Assembly (NCBI RefSeq): GCF_047600445.1
Contig: NZ_JASGKT010000002.1
Location: 186,001 to 250,000, forward strand
Length of the DNA: 64,000 nucleotides
Reading direction: 5' to 3'
Origin: Piscinibacter sp047600445
GTDB taxonomy: Bacteria > Pseudomonadota > Gammaproteobacteria > Burkholderiales > Burkholderiaceae_C
In this document: positions 17,966-26,774 of the stretch, in pieces
Layout of the letters: each line of letters begins with the position of its first letter
Position numbering within the stretch: the first letter of the stretch is position 1
Position numbers and translations under genes: made by a program
Notes under the pieces: generated by a model
The model's database searches: none
What the model was told of the DNA's origin: nothing
The model's input: only the letters and a program-made list of their open reading frames with translations

Positions 17966-19044
17966 TGCCCGCTTTCCAGCGCCGCCAGTTGCTCGGCCGC
18001 GCGCGCCGCCTGCAAGGCGGCGATCACCTCGTCGAGATCGCCGTCGACGATGGCCTGCAGGCGGTAAAGCGTCAGGTTGATGCGGTGGTCGGTCAGCCGG
18101 CCTTGCGGGAAGTTGTAGGTGCGGATGCGGTCGCTGCGGTCGCCGCTGCCGATCAGGCCCTTGCGCGTGGCGGCTTCCCTGGCGGCGCGCTCGCTGCGCT
18201 CGCGGTCGCGCAGCCGCGCCTGCAGCACCGCCATCGCCTTGGCCTTGTTGCGGTGCTGCGAGCGGTCGTCCTGGCATTCGGCCACCAGCCCGGTGGGCAG
18301 GTGGGTGATGCGGATCGCGCTGTCGGTCTTGTTGACGTGCTGGCCGCCGGCGCCGCTGGCGCGGAAGGTGTCGATGCGCAGCTCGGCCGGGTTGAGCGTG
18401 ATCTCCTCGGCCTCGTCGGGCTCGGGCAGCACGGCCACGGTGCAGGCGCTGGTGTGGATGCGCCCCTGCGCCTCGGTGGCCGGCACGCGCTGCACGCGGT
18501 GGCCGCCCGACTCGAACCGCAGCCGCCCGTACACGCTGTCGCCTTCGATGCGGATCACCACTTCCTTGTAGCCGCCCAGCTCGCTGGCGCTTTCCGACAT
18601 GATCTCGCAGCGCCAGCCGCGGCGCTCGGCGTAGCGCAGGTACATGCGCGCCAGGTCGCCGGCGAACAGCGCCGACTCGTCGCCGCCGGTGCCGGCGCGG
18701 ATCTCGACGAAGGCATTGCGCTCGTCGTCGGGGTCGCGCGGCAGCAGCGCGGTCTGCAGCTCGGCGTGCAGGCGCTGCATGTCGTCCTGCGCCTCGGCGA
18801 TTTCCTGCTGCGCCATCTCGGCCATCTCGGGGTCGGCCAGCAGCTCGTTCGCGGCGGCGAGGTCACGCTCGCGCTGCTCGTAGCGGCGAAAGCGCTCGAC
18901 CAGCGAGGCGGCCTCGGCATGCTCGCGCGTCAGCTCGCGAAAGCGCTTCATGTCGGCGCCGACGCGCGGGTCGGCGAGCGTCGCGTCGAGCTCGGCCAGG
19001 CGCAAGGCGAGGCGCTCGAATTGCTGGCGGAAGGCGTCTTTCAA
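17962..19044 (-). CDS. prfA: Peptide chain release factor 1
   Basis: Terminates translation at UAA and UAG. The 360-residue length equals the E. coli protein. The codon-recognition region with the PAT motif (RVQRVPATEAQGRIHTS) and the GGQ motif (ASGAGGQHVNKTDSAIR) are intact. The start codon is TTG at 19044 and overlaps the hemA stop (TTGA). No ATG nearby would give a family-length protein, so the rare start appears real. It is the middle gene of hemA-prfA-prmC. Confidence 0.96.
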   Translation of the reverse strand: MKDAFRQQFERLALRLAELDATLADPRVGADMKRFRELTREHAEAASLVERFRRYEQRERDLAAANELLADPEMAEMAQQEIAEAQDDMQRLHAELQTALLPRDPDDERNAFVEIRAGTGGDESALFAGDLARMYLRYAERRGWRCEIMSESASELGGYKEVVIRIEGDSVYGRLRFESGGHRVQRVPATEAQGRIHTSACTVAVLPEPDEAEEITLNPAELRIDTFRASGAGGQHVNKTDSAIRITHLPTGLVAECQDDRSQHRNKAKAMAVLQARLRDRERSERAAREAATRKGLIGSGDRSDRIRTYNFPQGRLTDHRINLTLYRLQAIVDGDLDEVIAALQAARAAEQLAALESGQ

Positions 19045-20324
19045 CCGCGCTCGTCGGCCGGGTCGCGCGGGGTCTGGCGCAGGAACAGCTTGGACACCGT
19101 GTGCGCGAGCTGGCTGCGCTGCGCCGGGTCGGCGGAATGCAGTTCGGCCATGGTGCCGTGCAGCATCTTCTGCGTCAGGCCGTGGCTCAGCGCCTCCAGC
19201 ACCTTGTCGACATCCTCGCCGCGCGCGAGCATCCTGCGCGCGCGGGCGATCTCGGCGTGGCGCCAGTCGTCGGCCTGCTGGTGCAGCGCCTTGATCAGCG
19301 GCACCGCCTCGCGCTGGCCGAGCCAGTGCTCGAAGCCCTGTACGCCGGTCTCGATGATGGCCTCGGCCTGCTCGACGGCGGCCTGGCGCTTCTCGCCGGC
19401 GGTCTGCACCAGCGCGGAGAGATCGTCGACGGTGTACAGGTACACGTCGGCCAGCCGCGACACCTCGGGCTCGATGTCGCGCGGCACCGCCAGGTCGACC
19501 ATGAACATCGGGCGGCGCTTGCGCGCCTTGATCGCGCGCTCGACCGCGCCCAGGCCGATGATGGGCAGCGTGCTCGCGGTGCAGGAGACCACGATGTCGA
19601 ACTCGCCCAGCCGGCTCGGCAGGTCGGACAGGCGCATCGCCTCGGCGCCGAAGCGCCCGGCCAGCTTCTCGCCGCGCTCCAGCGTGCGATTCGCCACCGC
19701 CAGCGCCTTGGGCGTGCGCGCCGCGAAGTGCGTGGCGACCAGCTCGATCATCTCGCCGGCGCCGACGAACAGCACCTTGGTTTGGCGCAGGTCCTCGAAC
19801 AGTTGCGAGGCCAGCCGCACGGCCGCCGCCGCCATGCTGATCGAATGCGCGCCGATCTCGGTGGAGGTGCGCACCTCCTTGGCCACCGCGAAGCTGCGCT
19901 GGAACATCTGGTGCAGCGTGGTGCCCAGCGTGCCGGCCGAATCGGCCTCGCGCACCGCCTGCTTCATCTGGCCGAGGATCTGCGGCTCGCCCAGCACCAT
20001 CGAATCGAGCCCGCTGGCGACGCGGAAGGCGTGGCGCGCCGCCTGGCTGCCTTCGAACACGTAGGAGTGCTGGCGCAGCGTCGGGCCGCTGACGCCGCCG
20101 AGCTGCGCCAGCCAGTCGACGGCCGGCGCCACCAGCGCGGGGTTGGCGCCGACGTACAGCTCGGTGCGGTTGCAGGTGGAGACGATCGCCACCTCGCTGG
20201 ACTGCAGCAGCCTGTCGCGGAAGGCGCGCAGCGTGGGCGCCACCTGCTCGGGCGCGAACGCGAACCGCCCGCGCAGGTCGACCGGCGCGGTGGTGTGGTT
20301 CAGCCCCAGGGCGAAGACGCTCAT
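19041..20324 (-). CDS. hemA: Glutamyl-tRNA reductase
   Basis: First committed step of tetrapyrrole synthesis by the C5 route: NADPH reduction of glutamyl-tRNA to glutamate-1-semialdehyde. The 427-residue protein starts MSVFALGLNHTTAPVDLR and has the active-site cysteine in STCNRTELYVG. The NADPH domain contains LFVGAGEM and the C-terminal dimerisation helices follow. The ATG at 20324 is chosen on family alignment; a TATAAT lies only seven bases upstream, so the mRNA may have almost no leader. prfA follows with an overlap. Confidence 0.97.
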   Translation of the reverse strand: MSVFALGLNHTTAPVDLRGRFAFAPEQVAPTLRAFRDRLLQSSEVAIVSTCNRTELYVGANPALVAPAVDWLAQLGGVSGPTLRQHSYVFEGSQAARHAFRVASGLDSMVLGEPQILGQMKQAVREADSAGTLGTTLHQMFQRSFAVAKEVRTSTEIGAHSISMAAAAVRLASQLFEDLRQTKVLFVGAGEMIELVATHFAARTPKALAVANRTLERGEKLAGRFGAEAMRLSDLPSRLGEFDIVVSCTASTLPIIGLGAVERAIKARKRRPMFMVDLAVPRDIEPEVSRLADVYLYTVDDLSALVQTAGEKRQAAVEQAEAIIETGVQGFEHWLGQREAVPLIKALHQQADDWRHAEIARARRMLARGEDVDKVLEALSHGLTQKMLHGTMAELHSADPAQRSQLAHTVSKLFLRQTPRDPADERG

Positions 20325-20330
20325 GTGCGG

Positions 20331-20336
20331 ATTATA
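20331..20336 (-). promoter_or_regulatory. TATAAT box immediately before hemA
   Basis: A perfect -10 hexamer on the minus strand, ending 7 bases upstream of the hemA ATG. If used, transcription would start at or within a base or two of the start codon. No -35 match is visible in the GC-rich DNA upstream. Confidence 0.4.
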
Positions 20337-20390
20337 AAATTCGGCCTCTGCCGCCGCCGTATCTTCCCAGGCGCCGGCATGCGGGGATTG

Positions 20391-20723
20391 ATGACAGTCA
20401 AGCTCCCCGCGCATGTTCCCACGTTCCTCACGCTCTGGCGAATGGGCCCGCTCGACGCCCTCTGGCACCTGCTGAACTTCTTCGCGCCCGCGCTCGGCGT
20501 CGGCCTGGTCACGGCCGCGCTGGCGCGGCTGCTGTGGCGGCGCGAGCTGCGCGCGGTGCGCTTGCACCGCCTGGCGGCCTGGGCCTGCGGCGGCTGCGCC
20601 GTCGGGCTGGTGGCGGCGCTGGTGGTGTTCGGGCGCGACGGCAAGATGGCCGGTTACGCGCTGATGCTCGCCGGCAACACGCTCGCGCTGTGGTGGGCCG
20701 GGCTGCGCGGCGCGCGCGCCTGA
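20391..20723 (+). CDS. Small integral membrane protein, unknown function
   Basis: A 110-residue protein with three likely membrane segments (around residues 25-45, 57-77 and 83-102) separated by arginine-rich loops such as RLLWRRELRAVRLHR. It begins MTVKLPAHVPTFLTLWR. An earlier in-frame ATG at 20379 is possible; GGGGA sits before the chosen start. It diverges from hemA and converges with miaB 8 bases downstream. I recognise no functional motif. Similar short membrane proteins are commonly annotated as hypothetical near hemA in this order. Confidence 0.75.
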   Translation: MTVKLPAHVPTFLTLWRMGPLDALWHLLNFFAPALGVGLVTAALARLLWRRELRAVRLHRLAAWACGGCAVGLVAALVVFGRDGKMAGYALMLAGNTLALWWAGLRGARA

Positions 20724-20730
20724 GGCCCGC

Positions 20731-22086
20731 TCAGGCCGCGGCGACGCTCTCGGCCAGCACCGCCTCGCCGCGCAGCGAATGCGGGTAGGCCTGCGTGATG
20801 CGCACGTCGATCATCCGGCCGACCAGCCGCGCCGGGCCGGCGAAGTTGACGATGCGGTTGCACTCGGTGCGCCCCATCAGCTCGGCCGCGTCGCGCCGCG
20901 ACGGGCCTTCCACCAGGATGCGCTGCACGGTGCCTACGCGCGACTCGCCGATGCGGCGCGCGTTCGCCTCGATCGCCGCCTGCAACTCCTGCAGGCGTTG
21001 CAGCTTCAGCGCCTGCGGCGTGTCGTCGGCGAGGTTGGCCGCCGGCGTGCCCGGGCGCGCGCTGTAGACGAAGCTGAAGCTCGCGTCGAAGCCGATGTCG
21101 GCGATCAGCTTCATCGTGCGCGCGTGGTCGTCGGCCGTCTCGCCGGGAAAGCCGACGATGAAGTCGCTCGACAGGCTGATGCCCGGGCGCACCGCGCGCA
21201 GCTTGCGGATCGTGCTCTTGTATTCCATCGCGGTGTAGCCGCGCTTCATCGCCATCAGGATGCGGTCGCTGCCGTGCTGCACCGGCAGGTGCAGGTGGCT
21301 CACCAGTTGCGGCACGCGCGCGTAGACGTCGACCAGGCGCTGCGTGAACTCGTTCGGGTGGCTGGTGGTGTAGCGGATGCGCTCGATGCCGGGGATCTCG
21401 GCCACGTACTCGAGCAGCAGCGCGAAGTCGGCGATCTCGCTCGTTGCACCCATCGCGCCGCGGTAGGCGTTGACGTTCTGGCCGAGCAGCGTGACCTCCT
21501 TGACGCCCTGGTCGGCCAGGCCGGCCACCTCGGTGAGCACGTCGTCGAACGGGCGCGAGACCTCCTCGCCGCGCGTGTAGGGCACCACGCAGTAGCTGCA
21601 GTACTTGGAGCAGCCCTCCATGATCGAGACGAAGGCGCTCGCGCCCTCGGTGCGCGGCGGCGGCAGGTGGTCGAACTTCTCGATCTCGGGGAAGCTGATG
21701 TCCACCTGCGCGCGGCGCTGCTCGCTGCGCCGCGCCAGCATCTCGGGCAGGCGGTGCAGCGTCTGCGGGCCGAACACCACGTCGACGTAGGGCGCGCGCT
21801 CGATGATCGCCGCGCCCTCCTGGCTGGCGACGCAGCCGCCCACGCCGATCAGAACGCCCTTGGCCTTCAGGTGCTTGACGCGACCGAGGTCGCTGAACAC
21901 CTTCTCCTGCGCCTTCTCGCGCACCGAGCAGGTGTTGAAGAGGATCAGGTCGGCCTCGTCGACGTTGCTCGTCGTCTCGTAGCCCTCGGCGGCCTGGAGC
22001 ACGTCGGCCATCTTGTCGGAGTCGTACTCGTTCATCTGGCAGCCGAAGGTCTTGATGAAGACCTTCTTGCCCGCGGGGAATGCCAT
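20731..22086 (-). CDS. miaB: tRNA-2-methylthio-N6-dimethylallyladenosine synthase
   Basis: A radical-SAM methylthiotransferase that modifies A37 of tRNAs reading UNN codons. In 451 residues it has the N-terminal UPF0004 domain with auxiliary-cluster cysteines (FGCQMNEYDSD, NTCSVREKA, GGCVASQ), the radical-SAM CxxxCxxC (CSKYCSYC near residues 158-166) and a C-terminal TRAM domain. GAAGGAGG lies just upstream of the ATG at 22086 and settles the start; a longer open frame upstream is rejected. Confidence 0.97.
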   Translation of the reverse strand: MAFPAGKKVFIKTFGCQMNEYDSDKMADVLQAAEGYETTSNVDEADLILFNTCSVREKAQEKVFSDLGRVKHLKAKGVLIGVGGCVASQEGAAIIERAPYVDVVFGPQTLHRLPEMLARRSEQRRAQVDISFPEIEKFDHLPPPRTEGASAFVSIMEGCSKYCSYCVVPYTRGEEVSRPFDDVLTEVAGLADQGVKEVTLLGQNVNAYRGAMGATSEIADFALLLEYVAEIPGIERIRYTTSHPNEFTQRLVDVYARVPQLVSHLHLPVQHGSDRILMAMKRGYTAMEYKSTIRKLRAVRPGISLSSDFIVGFPGETADDHARTMKLIADIGFDASFSFVYSARPGTPAANLADDTPQALKLQRLQELQAAIEANARRIGESRVGTVQRILVEGPSRRDAAELMGRTECNRIVNFAGPARLVGRMIDVRITQAYPHSLRGEAVLAESVAAA

Positions 22087-22097
22087 GGCGGCCTCCT

Positions 22098-22478
22098 TCA
22101 GGGCTTGACCCAGACCTGCGCGACGGGCTCGAAGTGCCAGGCCTGCGCCTCGGCGGCGGTGGTGGGCCAGGGCTTCTTCGCGGCCTCGGCGGCGGAAAGA
22201 ATCCACACGTCGCGCAGGAAGCCCTGCGTGTCGACCGTGTAGTGGACGAGGTACTTCGAGCCGACCAGCGACGCCGGCACCTTGATCAGGTGGTCGGCGC
22301 CGAAGATGCGCGCGCCCGCGCCCAGCCGCGCCGGCCTGCCGTTGAGCGCCACCTCGGGCGACTGCAGCACCTGCAGCGTGCCGCGCAGCGCGTTGGGCGG
22401 GAAGTGGCGCAGGCTTTGCGCGGCGGCGCTGCCGGTGAACAGCAGCGCGGCGACCAGGGCGAGGAAACAGCGGTACAT
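22098..22478 (-). CDS. Secreted protein of unknown function
   Basis: A 126-residue protein with a signal peptide (MYRCFLALVAALLFTG, cleavage near SAAAQS). The mature domain, about 105 residues, contains LNGRPARLGAGARIFGAD, LIKVPASLVG and VHYTVDTQGFLRDVWIL, a pattern I have seen in conserved Burkholderiales proteins without an assigned role. It lies 11 bases before miaB on the same strand and downstream of the tRNA-Met terminator, so it needs its own promoter, which I did not identify. Confidence 0.75.
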   Translation of the reverse strand: MYRCFLALVAALLFTGSAAAQSLRHFPPNALRGTLQVLQSPEVALNGRPARLGAGARIFGADHLIKVPASLVGSKYLVHYTVDTQGFLRDVWILSAAEAAKKPWPTTAAEAQAWHFEPVAQVWVKP

Positions 22479-22514
22479 GGTGTGGATCCAGTGGCTGTCG
22501 TTGAGGCGGATGCC

Positions 22515-22559
22515 AAAAACCGGAACGGCTCCCGGTCTGGGGCAGACGAGGAGCCGTTC
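22515..22559 (-). terminator. Rho-independent terminator of tRNA-Met
   Basis: On the minus strand GAACGGCTCC (22559-22550) pairs perfectly with GGAGCCGTTC (22532-22523). A nested GTCTG/CAGAC helix lies inside, and CGG then TTTTT (22519-22515) follows. It starts 10 bases after the tRNA 3' end, so it should end the tRNA transcript before the secreted-protein gene. Confidence 0.9.
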
Positions 22560-22568
22560 GGGGGATGC

Positions 22569-22645
<77 letters not shown>

Positions 22646-22706
22646 TGAGCCCGCCAGTATATCGCGGCTCAGCCTCCCGCCCGCGCGGCATCGCTCCGGC
22701 CCCCCG

Positions 22707-23759
22707 ATGTTCAGCTTCTTCAAGAAAAAGGTCGCGCCGACGCCGCCCGCCGCGACCGAGCCGCCCGCCATCGCCGCGCCGGCCGCCCTCGCCACGCCGG
22801 CCGAGCCCGCGCCGGCCGAGCCCGCCGCGCCGGCGCCCGAGGCCGAGCGCCGCGGCTGGATGGACAAGCTCCGCCAGGGCCTGCGCCGCACCGGCAGCGG
22901 CATCGCGCAGGTGTTCACCGGCACGCGCATCGACGATGCGCTCTACGAGGAACTGGAGTCCGCCTTGCTGATGGCCGATGCCGGCGTGCAGGCCACGCAG
23001 TTCCTGCTCGACGACCTGAAGCGCCGCGTGAAGGAGGCCAAGGCCGCCGAGCCGGCGGCGGTGAAGGGGCTGCTGGCCGATGCGGTCGCCGAGCTGCTCG
23101 CGCCGATGCAGCAGCCTTTGCGCGTCGGCGAGGCGCAGCCGACGGTGATCATGGTGGTCGGCGTCAACGGCGCCGGCAAGACCACCAGCATCGGCAAGCT
23201 GACGCGCCATCTCGCCGACGCCGGCCAGAAGGTGCTGCTGGCCGCGGCCGACACCTTCCGCGCCGCGGCGCGCGAGCAACTGCTGGTGTGGGCCGACCGC
23301 AACCGCGTCGAGATCGTCAGCCAGGAAGGCGGCGATCCGGCCGCGGTGACCTACGACGCGGTGGTGGCCGGCAAGGCGCGCGGCTGCGACGTGGTGATCG
23401 CCGACACCGCCGGGCGCCTGACCACGCAGGCGCACCTGATGGAGGAGCTGAAGAAGATCCGCCGCACCATCGCCAAGGCGCAGGAGGGTGCGCCGCACGA
23501 GGTGCTGCTGGTGGTCGACGGCAACACCGGCCAGAACGCGCTCGCGCAGGTGCAGGCCTTCGACGCCGCGCTGCAACTCACGGGCGTGGTCATCACCAAG
23601 CTCGACGGCACCGCCAAGGGCGGCGTGCTCGCCGCGCTGGCGCTGTGGGGCCGCGCGCGCGGGCAGGCGCTGCCGGTTTATTTCATCGGCGTGGGCGAGC
23701 GGCTGGAAGACCTGCAGACCTTCGAGGCGCGCGAGTTCGCGCAGGCGCTGCTGGGCTGA
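22707..23759 (+). CDS. ftsY: Signal recognition particle receptor FtsY
   Basis: The membrane-associated SRP receptor GTPase that docks ribosome-SRP complexes at the translocon. In 350 residues there is a basic start (MFSFFKKKVAPTPP), an Ala/Pro-rich linker to about residue 48, and the NG domain: P-loop GVNGAGKTTSIGKL near 152, DTFRAAAREQL, DTAGRL and TKLDGTAKGG. The acidic A domain is short compared with E. coli. It is transcribed toward the DUF2726 gene and away from tRNA-Met. Confidence 0.97.
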   Translation: MFSFFKKKVAPTPPAATEPPAIAAPAALATPAEPAPAEPAAPAPEAERRGWMDKLRQGLRRTGSGIAQVFTGTRIDDALYEELESALLMADAGVQATQFLLDDLKRRVKEAKAAEPAAVKGLLADAVAELLAPMQQPLRVGEAQPTVIMVVGVNGAGKTTSIGKLTRHLADAGQKVLLAAADTFRAAAREQLLVWADRNRVEIVSQEGGDPAAVTYDAVVAGKARGCDVVIADTAGRLTTQAHLMEELKKIRRTIAKAQEGAPHEVLLVVDGNTGQNALAQVQAFDAALQLTGVVITKLDGTAKGGVLAALALWGRARGQALPVYFIGVGERLEDLQTFEAREFAQALLG

Positions 23760-23781
23760 CGGGTCGTCGAGTCGACGCGGC

Positions 23782-24480
23782 TCAGGCGCCGCGCTTGTCG
23801 TCGCGGCGCGCTTCGTTCGGGGCCAGCGGCACGGCCCCCGAATTGAACTCGTCGAACCAGGTCGACGGCGGCGGCTCGCGCATCTCGATGCGCTCGTCGA
23901 GTTCCGGCGCGTCGAGCGGGGCGTCGAGCGCCGCGGGCTGCGAGGCCGGCGCGGGCTGCGCGGCGGCCGGCCTGGGCATGATCATCTCGCGCGCCGCCTC
24001 CACCGAGGGCAGGGCGTTGTCGGTCCACACGTGCATCGGGATGCCGGCGGCCTTCAGCACGCGCGCCATGCGGTTCAGCCGCTTGCGCGCGCGTTCGCTC
24101 TCGGCGCCGGCGGGCGGCTGCACGTCGATCACGGCCAGCACCTCGGAGGCCATGTCGCACACCACCAGGTCGGCGCACTGCGTGCCGAGGCGGCGCAGCC
24201 ATTCGGAGTACGAATAGCGCGTCGGCACCTTGAGGAAGCGCGCCAGCGGCACCTGCGCGAGGATCATGTAGCCGGGCAGCGCGCGCTCCAGCGTGCCGTA
24301 GGCCTGCCGCTCGGCGCTGCTGAGGATGCGCGTCGCGGCGGGCGGCCAGGCGGCCACGGTGTCCAGGCGGCGCTCGGTGTCGCCGGTGGCGGCGGCCGGC
24401 CGGCGGCGCTGCCGCAGCAGCCACAGGACGACCGCCAGCACGACGATCGCCGCGATCAGCACGAGCAGCCAGGTCGGCAT
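23782..24480 (-). CDS. Membrane-anchored DUF2726 protein
   Basis: A 232-residue protein: one N-terminal membrane segment (WLLVLIAAIVVLAVVLWLL) followed by RQRRR, then a DUF2726 domain (ILSSAERQAYGTLERALPG, CADLVVCDMASEVLAVIDV, a fold proposed to be related to the restriction-endonuclease superfamily), then a Pro/Ala/Asp-rich tail from about residue 180. The domain would face the cytoplasm by the positive-inside rule. It lies 20 bases after ffh on the same strand. No biochemical role is established for the family as far as I know. Confidence 0.82.
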   Translation of the reverse strand: MPTWLLVLIAAIVVLAVVLWLLRQRRRPAAATGDTERRLDTVAAWPPAATRILSSAERQAYGTLERALPGYMILAQVPLARFLKVPTRYSYSEWLRRLGTQCADLVVCDMASEVLAVIDVQPPAGAESERARKRLNRMARVLKAAGIPMHVWTDNALPSVEAAREMIMPRPAAAQPAPASQPAALDAPLDAPELDERIEMREPPPSTWFDEFNSGAVPLAPNEARRDDKRGA

Positions 24481-24500
24481 CAGGCGTTCCCCCTTTCCGT

Positions 24501-25898
24501 TCAGCGCGGCCCGCCGGGCAGCTTCATGCCGCCCATGCGCTTCATCATCTTCATCAGGCCGCCACCCTTCATCTTCTTCATCATGCCCTGCATCTGCTCG
24601 AACTGGTTGAGCAGGCGGTTCACCTCCTGCACCTGCACGCCGGCGCCGGCGGCGATGCGGCGCTTGCGCGTGGCCTTGATCAACTCGGGCTTGCGGCGCT
24701 CCAGCGGCGTCATCGAGCAGATGATGCCCTCCATGCGGCGCACGTCGCGCTCGGCGCGGTCCATGTCGGCCTGGCCGACGTTGGGGGTCTTGCCGCCGGT
24801 CAATTGCGTCGGCAGCTTGTCGATCAGCCCCGACAGCCCGCCCATCTTCTTCATCTGCGAGATCTGCATCAGGAAGTCGTTCAGGTCGAAGCCGTCGCCC
24901 GACCTGACCTTGTCGGCGAGCTTCTGCGCCGCGGCGATGTCGACGCCCTTCTGCACCTCCTCGACCAGCGCGACGATGTCGCCCATGCCGAGCACGCGGC
25001 CGGCGTGGCGCTGCGCGTCGAACACCTCCAGCCCGTCGATCTTCTCGCTGGTGCCGGCGAACTTGATCGGCGCGCCGGTCACCTGCCGCACCGACAGCGC
25101 CGCGCCGCCGCGCGAGTCGCCGTCCATCTTGGTCAGCACGATGCCGGTCAGCGGCAGCGCTTCCTTGAAGGCCTTCGCGGTGTTGATCGCATCCTGGCCC
25201 TGCATCGCGTCGACGACGAAGAGGGTCTCGACCGGGTTCAGCGCCGCGTGCAGCTCGGCGATCTCCTTCATCAGCGCTTCGTCGATCGCCAGGCGACCGG
25301 CGGTGTCGACCAGCAGCACGTCGAAGTAGTGGCGCTTGGCGTGGTCGAGCGCGGCGCGCGCGATGTCCAGCGGCTTGTCGCTGGCCGCCGAAGGGAACCA
25401 CTCGGCGCCGGCCTGCTTCGTCACGGTCTTCAACTGCTCGATCGCGGCGGGGCGGTAGACGTCGGCCGAGACCGTCAGCACCTTCTTCCTGCGCTTGTCG
25501 ATCAGGTGGCGCGCCAGCTTGGCGGTGGTGGTGGTCTTGCCGGCGCCCTGCAGGCCGGCCATCAGGACCACCGCGGGCGGCTGGGCGGCGAGGTTGATGT
25601 CCGCCGGGCCCTTCGGGGCCCCTGTCGGGTCCACGTCGCCCATCGTCGCCGCCAGCTCGCGGTTGACGATGCCCACCAGCGCCTGGCCCGGCGTCAGCGA
25701 GCCGGCCACCTCGGCGCCCAGCGCCTTGTCCTTGACGCGCGCGATGAAGTCGCGCACCACCGGCAGCGCCACGTCGGCCTCGAGCAGCGCCATGCGCACC
25801 TCGCGCAGCATCTCCTGCACGTTGCTCTCGGTGATGCGGGCCTGGCCGCGCATCGTCTTGACGACGCGACTCAGGCGGTCGGTGAGGGTGGAGGCCAT
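24501..25898 (-). CDS. ffh: Signal recognition particle protein Ffh
   Basis: The SRP54 homologue that binds 4.5S RNA and signal peptides. In 465 residues there is an N domain, a GTPase domain with GLQGAGKTTTTAKLA near residues 115-129, DTAGRLAIDEALM and TKMDGDSRGG, and a methionine-rich M domain (MQGMMKKMKGGGLMKMMKRM near the end). The ATG at 25898 matches the family start MASTLTDRLS; an in-frame extension upstream is rejected. It diverges from the ypjD-like gene. Confidence 0.97.
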   Translation of the reverse strand: MASTLTDRLSRVVKTMRGQARITESNVQEMLREVRMALLEADVALPVVRDFIARVKDKALGAEVAGSLTPGQALVGIVNRELAATMGDVDPTGAPKGPADINLAAQPPAVVLMAGLQGAGKTTTTAKLARHLIDKRRKKVLTVSADVYRPAAIEQLKTVTKQAGAEWFPSAASDKPLDIARAALDHAKRHYFDVLLVDTAGRLAIDEALMKEIAELHAALNPVETLFVVDAMQGQDAINTAKAFKEALPLTGIVLTKMDGDSRGGAALSVRQVTGAPIKFAGTSEKIDGLEVFDAQRHAGRVLGMGDIVALVEEVQKGVDIAAAQKLADKVRSGDGFDLNDFLMQISQMKKMGGLSGLIDKLPTQLTGGKTPNVGQADMDRAERDVRRMEGIICSMTPLERRKPELIKATRKRRIAAGAGVQVQEVNRLLNQFEQMQGMMKKMKGGGLMKMMKRMGGMKLPGGPR

Positions 25899-25945
25899 GA
25901 CGCGGCGCGGCCGGAGGACCCGGGGCGCGAAAGTACACTGTGGGC

Positions 25946-26755
25946 ATGATTTTATCGTCCGCATCCGAGGGCACGACGGCCTGGCTGCTGGCCGTGCCCG
26001 CGCTGGTGGCGCTGCTGGCCTACCTCGGCGCCGGGCTGGCGCGCACCGAGCGCGATGCGGCGCTGCGCGGCGCGCTGATGGCCGGCTGGATCGCGCACGC
26101 GCTGGCGATCGTCATCGACATCGCCGGCATCGGCGCGCCGACGGCCGGCGCGCGCTTCGGCTTCGCGCCCGCGCTGTCGGTGACGATGTGGCTGGTGCTG
26201 GCGGTCTACGCGGTCGAGAGCCGCTTCCTGCCGCTGGCCGGCGTGCGCCGTTCGCTGGCGCTGCTCGGCGCGGCCACGGTGCTGCTGGCGCTGCTGTTCC
26301 CCGGCGAGCTGCGCCCGCATGCGCTGTCGCGCTGGGCGCCGCTGCACTGGGTGCTGGGCATCGCCTCGTACGGGCTGTTCGGCGCGGCGGTGCTGCACGC
26401 GGCGATGCTCAACCGCGCCGAGCAGCAGATGCGCCAGCACGCCGCCGCGCCGTCGGGCATGCCGCTGCTGCGGCTGGAGCGGCTGACCTTCCGCTTCGTC
26501 GGCGCCGGCTTCATCGTGCTGTCGGCGGCGCTGCTGCTGGGGGCCTGGTTCGCGCAGCCGTGGCGCTGGGATCACAAGACGGTGTTCTCGGTGCTCGGCT
26601 GGCTGGTGTTCGCCGCGCTGCTGGCCGGCCGCCGCGCCTTCGGCTGGCGCGGCCCGCTGGCCACGCGCTGGCTGTACGGCGGCGCGGCGCTGCTGCTGCT
26701 GGCCTACGTCGGCTCGCGCTTCGTGCTCGAGATCCTGCTGCAGCGCGCGGCCTGA
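25946..26755 (+). CDS. CcsA-like inner-membrane protein (YpjD/HemX family)
   Basis: A 269-residue polytopic protein with about eight hydrophobic segments. The family resembles the cytochrome c assembly protein CcsA; conserved histidines and tryptophans are seen in RWAPLHWVLGIASYGLFG and WRWDHKTVFSVLGW. Its exact substrate is unknown; haem handling is inferred from the family only. A GTG two codons upstream (25940) is an alternative start. It diverges from ffh, the usual neighbour in many proteobacteria. Confidence 0.87.
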   Translation: MILSSASEGTTAWLLAVPALVALLAYLGAGLARTERDAALRGALMAGWIAHALAIVIDIAGIGAPTAGARFGFAPALSVTMWLVLAVYAVESRFLPLAGVRRSLALLGAATVLLALLFPGELRPHALSRWAPLHWVLGIASYGLFGAAVLHAAMLNRAEQQMRQHAAAPSGMPLLRLERLTFRFVGAGFIVLSAALLLGAWFAQPWRWDHKTVFSVLGWLVFAALLAGRRAFGWRGPLATRWLYGGAALLLLAYVGSRFVLEILLQRAA

Positions 26756-26774
26756 GGCACATCTTTCCGATGCG

